From Arcanobacterium pinnipediorum (GTDB lineage Bacteria; Actinomycetota; Actinomycetes; Actinomycetales; Actinomycetaceae): a stretch of DNA of 64,000 nt. Below the pieces are notes generated by a model. The model did not search any database, was not told the DNA's origin, and saw only the letters and a list, made by a program, of their open reading frames with translations. Made by a program: the position numbers and the translations under genes. Below are positions 35,087 to 44,138 of the stretch, piece by piece. The DNA lies in contig NZ_CP099547.1 in assembly GCF_023973165.1 (NCBI RefSeq), forward strand, positions 310,001-374,000, read 5' to 3'. The number at the start of each line of letters is the position of its first letter. The stretch's first letter is position 1.

Positions 35087-36127
35087 ATGAAAACGTCATC
35101 GTGGATGAAGCTCGGTGGAGCTGCAGCGCTCACCGGCCTTAGCGGACTGGTGGCTTTTAGCCAGTTCAGCGGAAAAGCTACCAAAGAAGAGCAAGAATGG
35201 GTCTACCCCGGCGATGATCTGATTGATGCCAACTATGAAAATGGCTATTCATCAACATACGCTATCGATATTGATGCTCCAGCTTATGCTGTTTACCGAA
35301 TTTTCAAGCAGATTGGTGCAGACAAGTCCGGTTCGTTCAGCTCTGAATTCCTTGAGCGAACCTTTGCTCGGCTACCATTCTTTAACTCCTATGAGATTCA
35401 GGAAGAATTCCAACAGCCAGACTCAATGATGCCCGGTGACGTTGCCGCCTTCGATTTTCACGGAATGTCGATGGAATGGGCAGATATTGTTCCCGGAAAG
35501 TACATGGTGCAGTGGGTTGATACCAAGAACCCTCCAGCCGCGCCAGGTTCTTACGCATTCCGGTTCCCATTCATGAAGCACTTTGCTGCGGCATGGTGTT
35601 TCTACTTTGTTCCGCTCAAAGGAGATCGGTGCCGTCTGATTAACCATTGGCGTATCGGTTTCGAGCCAGATAACCCGACGATTTCAGCCATCAACTGGAT
35701 CAATATTGAGCTCATTGGTGGGGTGATGACTCACCTGCAAAACCTCTACGTCAAGCGTGTGGTGGAATTCCGCAAGAAGCAACAACACACCGGGAAGATG
35801 ATGCGCGGTATTCTAGGTGGCCGTTGGTTTAATACTGGTACACCAGCTGGACGCTGGGATGGTACGCCGCTGTTCGAAGAGACCTACACCCAGTGGATGC
35901 GATACGGTCGCCAAGCCCCGGCGGTAGCCGAAATTCGTGAACCTGTTACGGATAACCCACAATGGCCACCGACGGGTCCAGGCACACCATGGGCTGATAT
36001 TGTCGACGAAGATTACTTCACTGATTGGGAAGAGCCAGAATTTTCTTGGGACGAACAGATTCGACAGAAGCGGGAAAAGACCTACCTCAAGGGGTGGGGC
36101 AAGAAGAAGCCTTCTGCAGAACAGTGA
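35087..36127 (+). CDS. SRPBCC-like protein between two membrane-protein paralogues
   Basis: The 346-residue protein has an N-terminal hydrophobic stretch, MKLGGAAALTGLSGLVAFSQF, that may be a signal anchor. A region resembling the SRPBCC/START-like lipid-binding fold follows: YAIDIDAPAYAVYRIFKQIG, then ADIVPGKYMVQWVDT and RCRLINHWRIGF, with a Trp-rich C-terminus that is very polar. The fold usually forms a pocket for a hydrophobic ligand. It is divergent from one DUF5692-like gene and convergent with another. AAGGAG lies upstream of the ATG. I do not know a function; a ligand or lipid shared with the membrane proteins is only a guess. Confidence 0.6.
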   Translation: MKTSSWMKLGGAAALTGLSGLVAFSQFSGKATKEEQEWVYPGDDLIDANYENGYSSTYAIDIDAPAYAVYRIFKQIGADKSGSFSSEFLERTFARLPFFNSYEIQEEFQQPDSMMPGDVAAFDFHGMSMEWADIVPGKYMVQWVDTKNPPAAPGSYAFRFPFMKHFAAAWCFYFVPLKGDRCRLINHWRIGFEPDNPTISAINWINIELIGGVMTHLQNLYVKRVVEFRKKQQHTGKMMRGILGGRWFNTGTPAGRWDGTPLFEETYTQWMRYGRQAPAVAEIREPVTDNPQWPPTGPGTPWADIVDEDYFTDWEEPEFSWDEQIRQKREKTYLKGWGKKKPSAEQ

Positions 36128-36153
36128 GCGACTAAGTAGTTAAACTGCGACCC

Positions 36154-36189
36154 AAAGTGGGTGAATGTCAAGAGGCATTCACCCACTTT
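36154..36189 (+). terminator. Hairpin terminator after the SRPBCC-like gene
   Basis: A perfect 14-bp stem (36154-36167 with 36176-36189) has an 8-base loop and a short T run. It lies 27 bp after the stop of the gene at 35087. Confidence 0.75.
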
Positions 36190-36330
36190 TAGCTTTATCG
36201 TGGCTCTGAGATCTTGTAGGAGGAATGTGTGGTCGGGCTGTGGGCAGTGGATGCGGTTGAGCTACGGGCGGTAAATATGGTGGTTGAAATGCAAGGCGTG
36301 AAGTGAAGTAGCTAGTTTGTTGCCTAGCAA

Positions 36331-36378
36331 CGAAAACGGAACCGGGTAAATCTAAGTGAAATACCGGTTCCGTTTTCG
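36331..36378 (-). terminator. Hairpin after the second DUF5692-like gene
   Basis: A perfect 15-bp stem (36331-36345 with 36364-36378) has an 18-base loop. It lies 32 bp past the stop of the minus-strand gene ending at 36410. On the minus strand it could end that transcript. Confidence 0.6.
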
Positions 36379-36409
36379 GCACAAGTGCCACTATCGGGTT
36401 GTCGTTATA

Positions 36410-37474
36410 TTAGCGTTTCGGTCGCATTCCCTTACGGTGCTTTGCAACTTTACGGTAGTGCAGTTCTTCTGGGGTCTTTCCCAGACGGTGTGCAATCTGC
36501 TCCTTATCTTCGTCGGAGGCAAAAGAGCGAACGAGTTTGGCATATTCGGGTGTATCGGAATAAATCTCGACTTTAAACGGATTGCGCTTGAGGGTGACAA
36601 TGCGATAGAGGTGGTAGCCAAATACCCAGACATTGACCACAAGTGCAAGGAATGAGAAGAGGAACAGTGCGCTTTCGTTATGTGCTGAGCGATGAGCGAA
36701 GATTGAATCATGCATGAAGTGGGGGAAGGTCAGTACGACGGCAGACCATAACGTTAGTGTGTAGGCGCGGAATTGGATCCACGATCCACGCAAACTAGGC
36801 AGAAGGGCTGGGATCGTACATGAAGCCAATAGCGCTATGCCAGAATACCAGGCACGGTCAGACAGGCAGTTATAAACATAGGCGAAATTCCATAGATCGT
36901 ATCCAATGATCCATGCCAGGGTGAGATCGCCCCACACAACAGCCTTGCTCTTCTTGTTGGCAATGAAAATACCAACCCAACCCGAAATCGCTAGCAGGTT
37001 GAGGATTCCAGCGATTCCGTTCATGTAATTCCATGGGCCGCCCCAGGTAGCGAGACCTGTTTCAGGCTGTAGATCATGAATGTTGGCGCATTGGAAATCG
37101 CGAATAACTGCTTCGATGATATTGATGGCCAAAATTGCGGGCGGAATCATTAAGTACCATTGGTTGTGCCGAAGTTTTTGAGAGTATTGCAATCCAACGA
37201 GGGACAAGGCTCCGGCCAAGGCTGAGTATTGTTTAACTATAGGGAACCAGCCTGCTGATGCAGTTCCTGCAGTGGAGTGTGGCCACCAGAAAATCGTTAA
37301 TAAAACTGGTGCAACAACGAAGACTGCTAAGACCACCCATTTGTTGCGTTGGGCTAACCAAGCGGTAACTGCAAGGGCAGCTGTGACGATGATAAGCATT
37401 GCGTAATCCCACCATTGTCCAACTTCGAATGCGAAAAGAGTGGGATATTCAGGAGCAGGAATTGCGGTAAACAT
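36410..37474 (-). CDS. Second DUF5692-like polytopic membrane protein
   Basis: The protein has about 354 residues from ATG 37474, which has AGGG six bases upstream; a start at 37492 is also open. About ten membrane segments are predicted, with a short cytoplasmic tail. It is a paralogue of the protein at 33667-34914: here LAWIIGYDLWNFAYVYNCLS, then CTIPALLPSLRGSWIQFRAYTLTLW, and IIEAVIRDFQC. It is convergent with the SRPBCC-like gene and separated from it by terminators. The pair of paralogues around one soluble or anchored protein suggests they act together. Substrate or activity is unknown. Confidence 0.65.
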   Translation of the reverse strand: MFTAIPAPEYPTLFAFEVGQWWDYAMLIIVTAALAVTAWLAQRNKWVVLAVFVVAPVLLTIFWWPHSTAGTASAGWFPIVKQYSALAGALSLVGLQYSQKLRHNQWYLMIPPAILAINIIEAVIRDFQCANIHDLQPETGLATWGGPWNYMNGIAGILNLLAISGWVGIFIANKKSKAVVWGDLTLAWIIGYDLWNFAYVYNCLSDRAWYSGIALLASCTIPALLPSLRGSWIQFRAYTLTLWSAVVLTFPHFMHDSIFAHRSAHNESALFLFSFLALVVNVWVFGYHLYRIVTLKRNPFKVEIYSDTPEYAKLVRSFASDEDKEQIAHRLGKTPEELHYRKVAKHRKGMRPKR

Positions 37475-37639
37475 GTGTACCCTCATTATCAATACGGAAG
37501 TGTGTTGTGAATAACATGGTACGTCTATCTTAGTGAGTGGCGTGAGCTAAAAATTGGGACTTTCGTGCGGTCGAGAATGGGGTTATTGTTTCGATTGGCT
37601 AATTTTGAGTGATAGATGACGGGGTAGAAGCGTTCGTTA

Positions 37640-37653
37640 TTAGGACACCCTAA
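37640..37653. promoter_or_regulatory. DtxR-like iron box (distal)
   Basis: TTAGGACACCCTAA matches both half sites of the DtxR/IdeR core TTAGG-N4-CCTAA, differing only in the 4-base spacer sequence. It lies 160 bp before the haem surface protein start. A second copy is at 37735. Confidence 0.55.
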
Positions 37654-37734
37654 GTGTGAAGTGTCGCTATGAGTGGGTGGAGTGATGGGGTAGAAGGTAG
37701 TGTGCCCGCACTAAATAATTTAAGTATTGATTTA

Positions 37735-37748
37735 TAAGGTTGCCCTAA
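37735..37748. promoter_or_regulatory. DtxR-like iron box (proximal)
   Basis: TAAGGTTGCCCTAA matches the DtxR core TWAGG-N4-CCTAA and lies 65 bp before the haem surface protein start. With the site at 37640 it suggests iron-dependent repression of the haem uptake locus. Confidence 0.6.
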
Positions 37749-37812
37749 GTAGCATGTTCGTGTCACTAACGTGGTGATGAATCCGTCGCCTGATTATAGG
37801 AGTTATTCACTA

Positions 37813-40800
37813 ATGGGCCGCACTATGAGAAAGATGCTTGTTTCTGCACTTGCAGCAACAGCATTAATGCTCGGGAATACCATCCCGGCTATGGCAAGCC
37901 AGGAAAATGAGGCAGTTGTAGCACAGCCGACTACGGCTACCACTGACGTTGCTTCCACAGATGAGGTTTCAACACCAGGAGTTGAAGAGGCAGCTCCTGC
38001 TGAAAAACCAGCTTCGCAGACTCCTGCTCCACAACAGCCACAAGCTGAAGAGGCTGAAGAAGCTGAAGAAGCTGAAGAGGCTGAAGTTACGGAAGCTGAT
38101 AGCGTATCAGCGCCGACTGAGACTGAAATTGCCCAGCCTGCTGAAGGTGGGACTGATCAGTCTACGGCCGCTGAAGAGACGGCTAATGATGGTCGTATTG
38201 CTGTTACAAGTGGTTCAGCTAACTGGGATTTCCGCAAGTCATTCCGTGATTATGTTGGAATTGAAGGTGAAAAACTCACCGATGTGACTATTTTGGAACG
38301 CGGCAAGAATCTGTTATGGAATGTCGCGCCAGGTCAGAAACTTGATCTTACGGGAGCAACTGGAAAACTGAAGTTCACCGGAAAGATTGAATGGTCAAAG
38401 TATGATGGCTACTTGAATCTGTGGATTGCTAATCCAACAATCGATTTCGAGAACAAGCAGCTCCTTGCCGATGGTTATACCCGAGGCACTATGGCTAAAG
38501 CTGGAGTAGTCGAATTTGTTCAGCAACCAATTGCACAATTGGCAGACTTGAGTGTTACGCAAAAAGAAGGATACGTTGTTGTATCTTCGCTTGAACCAGT
38601 TTTAACGGAGCATGTTAAGTCTCTAGTAGGTTTTTACGCTGGAGAAAAGGGAGCCCCATTCGTAGCTACCATTGGGACGAGCGTGGATAACACTGCCGTT
38701 CCGCAACCAGTTCTGTGGGAAATGTTCCCCGAACGCTGGAGTGACCCAGTAAATGGTCCAGTCTATAGCGATGATCCGATCACAAATGTTGAGATTCCTG
38801 ATGCCAATCTCGAAAAGTGCATTCGCTCGCAGATGGATGTTGATCCAAAGATTCCGATGACGAATAAGGTTCTTGAGGGCATTCAGTCCATAAACTGTGC
38901 TGCTTTGGATATTCAAAATCTCCAAGGCATTGAAAAAGCTATCAATCTATCATCCATTAATCTCTACAAGAACAAGATTACCGATCTTGGGCCACTACGT
39001 GATTTGACGAAGCTCGTCAGCCTTTCTGTAGGAGGAAATCGGTTGACGTCGCTTGCTCCATTGGCAAAGCTGACAAAACTTCACTCCCTCAGCGCTGAGG
39101 AAAATTGGTTGACGGATGTTTCAGTGGTCAAGAATCTGCCAAATCTTTCAACGCTAAATCTTGCGAATAATCGCATCAGCGATATCACGCAATTGCCAAT
39201 GTTAGAGCAGAATCCTGATGCGGAGACGATTGAAGAAGTCAACTTGTCGCATAACCGCATTTCCGATCTTTCTCGTTGGAATGAATTGGTGTTTATCAAG
39301 AACGTCAATCTTTCGCACAACCTCATTGAAGATCTTGGTACTTTGCCACTAAAGCGCGGTATTCGTGAGCTTGATTTGCGCAATAACTTCATCACTGATC
39401 CATCGCCGTTAGCAGCTTGGAAAGAGAATGCTGCCTACATTACATGGATCAAACTTGCCTACAATTCATTCGGCCAAGACGGATGGGATGCGCTGCAGCC
39501 TCTAACCGCTATTACCGATGAATATCAGGGAACTACGCGCAACTTGTTGCGCGGTGGACCAAACAAGCGAAAGACTGCAGAAGACCTGCGTAATCCACAA
39601 ACTAAAGAGGCTGTTCAGCAAGCCCATGTGGATGAAGATGCGGTAATTACTGCTGAGATCGCGCAGATTAATGAGGCGATTGAGGCCAAGCGTCAAGCTG
39701 AAGAGGCTAAGCGTCAGGCTGAAGAAGAGGCTAAGCGTCAGGCTGAAGAAGAGGCTAAGCGTCAGGCTGAAGAAGAGGCTAAGCGCCAGGCTGAAGAAGA
39801 GGCTAAGCGCCAGGCTGAAGAAGAAGCCAAAGCTAATCAGAACAAGGTTTCTGGCTCGCTTTCGTGGGGTGTAAAGAAGTCCTTCCGTCAATACATTCAC
39901 GGCTTTGCTCGCGGTGATTGGACCCTCTCTGATGGTGCAACTGGCGAATTTGATTTCCCGGTCAAAAATGATGGAAAGATTTCGGCTGATAATTTCACCG
40001 AAATGAATTTCGCAGGCAAGGTACATTTCACAGCTCATCATGGTCTGCTTGACCTTGCAATCTCAGAGCCGACGATTAAACAAGAATCGGGAGCGTGGAA
40101 ACTCTACGCAACATTAGATTCGCGTCCATTTGACCGGAATGATGTTAGTAAAGTCTTTGCTGGAGAGAAGATTCCGCTTGCAGACCTCGAGTCACATCGA
40201 GTTGCGATAGCTGACTTGTCAGCTCCGCAGAAAGTTGTTACCGGCGACGCGATTTCATTGTCCTTCGCGGAGGTTAATCTAACATCAGCCGGTGCGACGG
40301 CGTTCGCCAACTTCTATCCAGCTGGCCAGGAACTCGATCCCATCACCGTAGCTGTGGAGATTACTAAGGTAAACACGGATACTCCTGGTACGGATACTCC
40401 TGGTACGGATACTCCTGGTACGGATACTCCTGGTACGGATACTCCTGGTACCGATACTCCAGGAACTGGTGACTCTACCTCGACCACCGAAGGCGTTGCC
40501 AACATTGGAACCCTCGATTGGGGAGTCAAGGATAGTTTCCGCAAGTACATTCACGGCTTCGCTAAGGGCGATTGGGAACTCTTTGACGGTGTAACTGGCG
40601 AGTTCCTCTTCCCACTCAAGGCCGGTGAAAAGGTATCGCTAACCGATATCGCAGAAATCAACTTCGCGGGCAGAGTACACTTCACTGGACACCACGGCCT
40701 ACTCGACCTCACTATTTCGGAACCAACAGTCAAGAAAGAAGCTGATGGTTGGAAGCTCTACGCAACGGTAGCATCACGGCCACTCGATAACCAGAACGTG

Positions 40801-41880
40801 GCAATGGTTACTGCTTTCCGTAGCGCACAGCCAGCATCTGCAATCACCTCATCGCGAGTTGCACTTGCTACCCTTTCAGATCCGCAAATGACTGATGTTG
40901 GTCAAGGAGTGAAGCGCCTAACCTTCGCAAATGTTTCCCTCACCGCACAAGGAGCGCAAGCATTTGCCGGATTCTATCAGCCGGGCCAAAGCCTTGACGC
41001 ACTTACAATCACACTCGGTGCTAGCGTCAAATCCGACGATTCTGGAAAGAACAGGGCAGACGGTAACGGCAAGGACGGAGCCGATCAAGGTAATAAGGGT
41101 AATCAGAAGAACGATGGTGGTGTAGATCCAAACCAGCAGATGTCTAACGACAATGGTGGTAAGGAATCACAGATGAAGCAATGCACTGTTGATACAAACA
41201 AGAAGCGTATCGCCAGTGGAAACCTCAACTGGGCAATCCGCTCCTCGTTTACCACCTACGTTCGCGGCTCAATCGCACACGGTGGCTGGGACCTCAACGG
41301 TGCTTCCTGGAACGGTAGCGAGTTTAGCTTCCCAGCAACTGGCGGACTGTACAACACCGCTACGCGCTCCGGCTCGATCTACTACGGCGGCTCAGTACAC
41401 TTCACCGGACACAACGGTATCCTCGATCTGACAATGAGCAACCCAAGTATTTCCATGAACGGAAACAGCGGATCGCTCTACCTGACTGTAGCTGGATCAG
41501 ATATGAGCGGCAACAAGTTCAATCTTGGCCGGGTCCAATTCGCCACAATTTCGTTCAACGGAGTTTCGGTCTCTGACGGTGCACTGAGCTTCAGCGGCGC
41601 ATCTGTAGCGCTGACCGCCGAAGGAGCAAAGGCATTCGCCGGATTCTACCAGCCAGGCGAACAACTAGATCCAATGTCATCTAACGTTAAACTCATCCCA
41701 GCAACGGCATGTGACCCAGCAACCGGTGAGCTTATCGAATACGGTGCATTCGGTGAAACTCTTGCAACAACGGGTGTAAGTGTTCAGGTAATGTTCCTTG
41801 TCTCAATCCTGACGCTCTTTGCCGGAGCTGGACTCATCGGCGCTCGTCGTCGATCCGTCACACCCAGTGCCCGCAACTAA
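37813..41880 (+). CDS. HtaA/leucine-rich-repeat surface protein, sortase-type
   Basis: From ATG 37813 (AGGAG at 37798-37802) the protein has 1355 residues: a signal peptide (1-40); Glu-rich linker (to about 130); HtaA 1 (about 133-290); LRRs (about 324-565) with LNLANNRISDI, NLSHNRISDL and LDLRNN; coiled linker of KRQAEEEA repeats (about 626-673); HtaA 2 (about 677-850); DTPGT repeat; HtaA 3 (about 893-1070); Gly/Asp/Asn linker; HtaA 4 (about 1130-1295); then LATTG at 1317-1321, a membrane segment and RRRS. HtaA domains bind haem or haemoglobin (known for Corynebacterium). LATTG in place of LPxTG, with a hydrophobic segment and basic tail, indicates sorting to the wall. It precedes hmuTUV. 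Earlier in-frame start 37771 lacks a Shine-Dalgarno site. Confidence 0.88.
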   Translation: MGRTMRKMLVSALAATALMLGNTIPAMASQENEAVVAQPTTATTDVASTDEVSTPGVEEAAPAEKPASQTPAPQQPQAEEAEEAEEAEEAEVTEADSVSAPTETEIAQPAEGGTDQSTAAEETANDGRIAVTSGSANWDFRKSFRDYVGIEGEKLTDVTILERGKNLLWNVAPGQKLDLTGATGKLKFTGKIEWSKYDGYLNLWIANPTIDFENKQLLADGYTRGTMAKAGVVEFVQQPIAQLADLSVTQKEGYVVVSSLEPVLTEHVKSLVGFYAGEKGAPFVATIGTSVDNTAVPQPVLWEMFPERWSDPVNGPVYSDDPITNVEIPDANLEKCIRSQMDVDPKIPMTNKVLEGIQSINCAALDIQNLQGIEKAINLSSINLYKNKITDLGPLRDLTKLVSLSVGGNRLTSLAPLAKLTKLHSLSAEENWLTDVSVVKNLPNLSTLNLANNRISDITQLPMLEQNPDAETIEEVNLSHNRISDLSRWNELVFIKNVNLSHNLIEDLGTLPLKRGIRELDLRNNFITDPSPLAAWKENAAYITWIKLAYNSFGQDGWDALQPLTAITDEYQGTTRNLLRGGPNKRKTAEDLRNPQTKEAVQQAHVDEDAVITAEIAQINEAIEAKRQAEEAKRQAEEEAKRQAEEEAKRQAEEEAKRQAEEEAKRQAEEEAKANQNKVSGSLSWGVKKSFRQYIHGFARGDWTLSDGATGEFDFPVKNDGKISADNFTEMNFAGKVHFTAHHGLLDLAISEPTIKQESGAWKLYATLDSRPFDRNDVSKVFAGEKIPLADLESHRVAIADLSAPQKVVTGDAISLSFAEVNLTSAGATAFANFYPAGQELDPITVAVEITKVNTDTPGTDTPGTDTPGTDTPGTDTPGTDTPGTGDSTSTTEGVANIGTLDWGVKDSFRKYIHGFAKGDWELFDGVTGEFLFPLKAGEKVSLTDIAEINFAGRVHFTGHHGLLDLTISEPTVKKEADGWKLYATVASRPLDNQNVAMVTAFRSAQPASAITSSRVALATLSDPQMTDVGQGVKRLTFANVSLTAQGAQAFAGFYQPGQSLDALTITLGASVKSDDSGKNRADGNGKDGADQGNKGNQKNDGGVDPNQQMSNDNGGKESQMKQCTVDTNKKRIASGNLNWAIRSSFTTYVRGSIAHGGWDLNGASWNGSEFSFPATGGLYNTATRSGSIYYGGSVHFTGHNGILDLTMSNPSISMNGNSGSLYLTVAGSDMSGNKFNLGRVQFATISFNGVSVSDGALSFSGASVALTAEGAKAFAGFYQPGEQLDPMSSNVKLIPATACDPATGELIEYGAFGETLATTGVSVQVMFLVSILTLFAGAGLIGARRRSVTPSARN
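39688..39831 (+). repeat. Tandem coding repeat encoding KRQAEEEA
   Basis: A 24-bp unit is repeated about six times with a few synonymous changes, encoding the heptad-like KRQAEEEA run. It forms a long charged helix or coiled linker between the LRR part and HtaA domain 2. Slippage here would change the length in frame. Confidence 0.9.
40375..40464 (+). repeat. 15-bp coding repeat encoding TDTPG
   Basis: Five identical copies of a 15-bp unit (40375-40449) and a sixth variant copy (40450-40464) encode a TDTPG spacer between HtaA domains 2 and 3. Such perfect repeats are prone to copy-number variation. Confidence 0.92.
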
Positions 41881-41939
41881 TTAGATGGCACAGAAAAATG
41901 AGACAACTGACTAAGGTCAGTTACTGTTAACGATAGCGA

Positions 41940-41970
41940 CGGTGTGGAGCACTCAGTGTGCTCCACACCG
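41940..41970 (+). terminator. Hairpin between the HtaA protein and hmuT
   Basis: A perfect 13-bp stem (41940-41952 with 41958-41970) has a 5-base loop and no clear T run. It could act as partial terminator or mRNA processing hairpin that lowers expression of the hmuTUV genes compared with the surface protein. Confidence 0.55.
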
Positions 41971-41997
41971 CGTTCGTGCGAAGAGAGCCAAAACGTG

Positions 41998-43083
41998 ATG
42001 AAACGAAAACTAACTATCCTCGTTGCCATACTTGCGACAACCCTAGGAGCATGCGGCACACCGGTACATCCTGACGAAGCAAAAAAAGATGCCAGCCAGC
42101 AGGAAAGTTCCGAACAAAAAACCGACGTCGAAACCACTAAAGCCGCGCTACCAAATCCACATGAGATCACTGGCTTGCGAGTTGTTTCCGATATACCAGA
42201 TCCCGAAGCAGTATCTGGAAATTTCCCGCAAAAACTGCCAGTAACGATGACCGACGTCGAAGGTAACAGCGTCACGATCACTGATACCTCTCGAATCTTA
42301 GCCCTGGACTTACCAGGAACATTAAGTAGAACCGTCATCGCCTTAGGATACGGAAAGAATCTCGTCGGACGAACTGTTTCCTCAACCGAAGAACAACTCC
42401 GTGATTTACCGGTCGTGACCGAAAATGGTCACACTCTCAACACTGAAGCGATCCTATCCTTAAACCCAACCGTGATTATTGCCGATCGCAGTGTTGGTCC
42501 ACCCGAATCTCTTGATCAACTGCGCGCCTCAGGTATCCCCGTCGTCCTGATAGATCCACAACGCGGCCTAGAGCACAATGCGCCACTGATTATGAGTGTT
42601 GCCCAAGCCTTAGGGAATGAAGAAGCAGGAAAAGCACTGGTAGAACGCACCGAAAAAGAAACCCAAGAAGCTGTTGCGCAGATCAAGGAATGGATCCCAG
42701 AACAGCCGATGGAAGCAGCGTTCTTGTATGTGCGTGGCACCGGCGGAGTATTCTTTATTCTCGGTGCCAACGAAGGCGCATCGGAGCTCATCAGCTCAGT
42801 TGGCGGAAAAGATCTCGCAAAGGAACAAGGCATAACCGGCCTCACCCCAGCAAATGCGGAATCACTTGTTGCGCTGAACCCAGAAGTTATTTTTACGATG
42901 AGCGCTGGTCTGGAATCAACTAACGGCATGGAAGGATTCCTGGCACGTCCAGGCGTATCAGAAACCCGAGCCGGACAAAACCAGCGCGTCGTTGCCATCC
43001 CAGACGGCTTATCGCTATCCTTCGGTCCTCAAACTGGGCAAACGCTACTAGCAGTTGCCCGTGCACTGTACGGAGTTGAATAA
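41998..43083 (+). CDS. hmuT: Haemin ABC transporter substrate-binding lipoprotein
   Basis: HmuT takes haem from surface proteins and passes it to HmuUV. From ATG 41998 it has 361 residues and starts with a lipoprotein signal, MKRKLTILVAILATTLGACG, with the lipidated Cys near residue 18. The periplasmic-binding fold follows (ILALDLPGTLSRTVIALGYG, LVGRTVSS near residue 120, then ALNPEVIFTMSAGL near 295). Residues about 30-60 are a charged linker. A GTG at 41995 is an alternative start. hmuU begins 4 bp after the stop, so it belongs to the hmuTUV operon. Haem as the ligand is supported by the HtaA neighbour. Confidence 0.88.
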   Translation: MKRKLTILVAILATTLGACGTPVHPDEAKKDASQQESSEQKTDVETTKAALPNPHEITGLRVVSDIPDPEAVSGNFPQKLPVTMTDVEGNSVTITDTSRILALDLPGTLSRTVIALGYGKNLVGRTVSSTEEQLRDLPVVTENGHTLNTEAILSLNPTVIIADRSVGPPESLDQLRASGIPVVLIDPQRGLEHNAPLIMSVAQALGNEEAGKALVERTEKETQEAVAQIKEWIPEQPMEAAFLYVRGTGGVFFILGANEGASELISSVGGKDLAKEQGITGLTPANAESLVALNPEVIFTMSAGLESTNGMEGFLARPGVSETRAGQNQRVVAIPDGLSLSFGPQTGQTLLAVARALYGVE

Positions 43084-43087
43084 CACT

Positions 43088-44137
43088 ATGGCACCAGTTG
43101 CTGCGGGCCTCGCACGCCGCAAAATACGTGTGACAGTCACATTTGTGATTGTCATAAGCGCACTCGTCATCTCAACCTTAATCTCAGCACTCCTGGGACA
43201 ATATCCAGTAAGTGTTAGTGACGTCTTGCGATCCCTATTCGCCCCAATCGGATTAGCTCAATATCCTGACGAGCCACTGGTGTTCTCCACACTATGGAAT
43301 ATCCGATTCCCGCGAATTTGTTTAGGATTGTTTGTGGGTGCGGCGCTCGCAGTAGCAGGTGCAGTTATGCAAGCAGTATTCTCAAATCCACTTGCCGAAC
43401 CTGGCATCGTGGGTGTGTCTTCGGGAGCATCAGTCGGTGCTGCACTAGCACTCGTTTTTGCTCCGCATGCTTTAGGCGGCTTTTCAGTACCGCTAGCAGC
43501 ATTCGTCTCCGGCTTAGCTGCAGCCATGATTGTTTATATGCTCTCGCGCTCGAACGGGAAAGCAGATGTGATCGTTCTCGTCCTCACCGGTATTGCAGTG
43601 ACGGCGGTGTGTACCGCGTTAGCGTCAATCGCTACCTATATTGCCCCAACCACCGCCCGGGACCACATTGTATTTTGGCAAATGGGTTCACTAAACGGAA
43701 CCGTATGGTCACACGTTTGGATCGTCGCCGTCGTCGTCACCTTTGGAATTGCCGTCTCACTGATGATTACCAAGCAACTCGATACGCTATCGTTAGGCGA
43801 ACGTGCAGCTGGACATGTGGGCATTAACGTCCAACGCCTGCGACTGATCGCCATCACTCTTGCCACGTTACTCACCGCAGCGGCTGTTTCGTATGCGGGA
43901 GTTATCGCCTTCGTTGGACTAATCGTTCCACATGTGATGCGTTTGGCTTTAGGTCCAGTTAATCGTGTGTTGCTCCCCGCATCGATGTTTGCCGGGGCAT
44001 TGCTGATCACACTCTCTGATCTGGCAGCCCGCACGTTAATACCGTTTGCAGACTTGCCAATCGGTATCTTTACCGCACTCGTTGGCGGCCCAACATTCTT
44101 CATTTTATTGCGCACTCGGCTACGGATGGGACGCTAA
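43088..44137 (+). CDS. hmuU: Haemin ABC transporter permease
   Basis: From ATG 43088 the protein has 349 residues and about ten membrane segments of the FecCD type. Motifs are NIRFPRICLGLFVGAALAVAGAVMQAVFSNPLAEPGIVGVSSGA (family signature, near residues 75-118) and GVIAFVGLIVPHVMRL near 278 with the coupling loop. The open frame extends upstream to 43055 but would overlap hmuT. Its stop is separated from hmuV by one base. It forms the membrane channel for haem import, with HmuT outside and HmuV inside. Confidence 0.92.
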   Translation: MAPVAAGLARRKIRVTVTFVIVISALVISTLISALLGQYPVSVSDVLRSLFAPIGLAQYPDEPLVFSTLWNIRFPRICLGLFVGAALAVAGAVMQAVFSNPLAEPGIVGVSSGASVGAALALVFAPHALGGFSVPLAAFVSGLAAAMIVYMLSRSNGKADVIVLVLTGIAVTAVCTALASIATYIAPTTARDHIVFWQMGSLNGTVWSHVWIVAVVVTFGIAVSLMITKQLDTLSLGERAAGHVGINVQRLRLIAITLATLLTAAAVSYAGVIAFVGLIVPHVMRLALGPVNRVLLPASMFAGALLITLSDLAARTLIPFADLPIGIFTALVGGPTFFILLRTRLRMGR

Positions 44138-44138
44138 C

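Noticed and set aside
39502..40041. 179-codon minus-strand frame opposite the HtaA protein
   Set aside because: Its repetitive SLALSLFFSL run is the reverse complement of the KRQAEEEA coding repeat, not a membrane protein gene.
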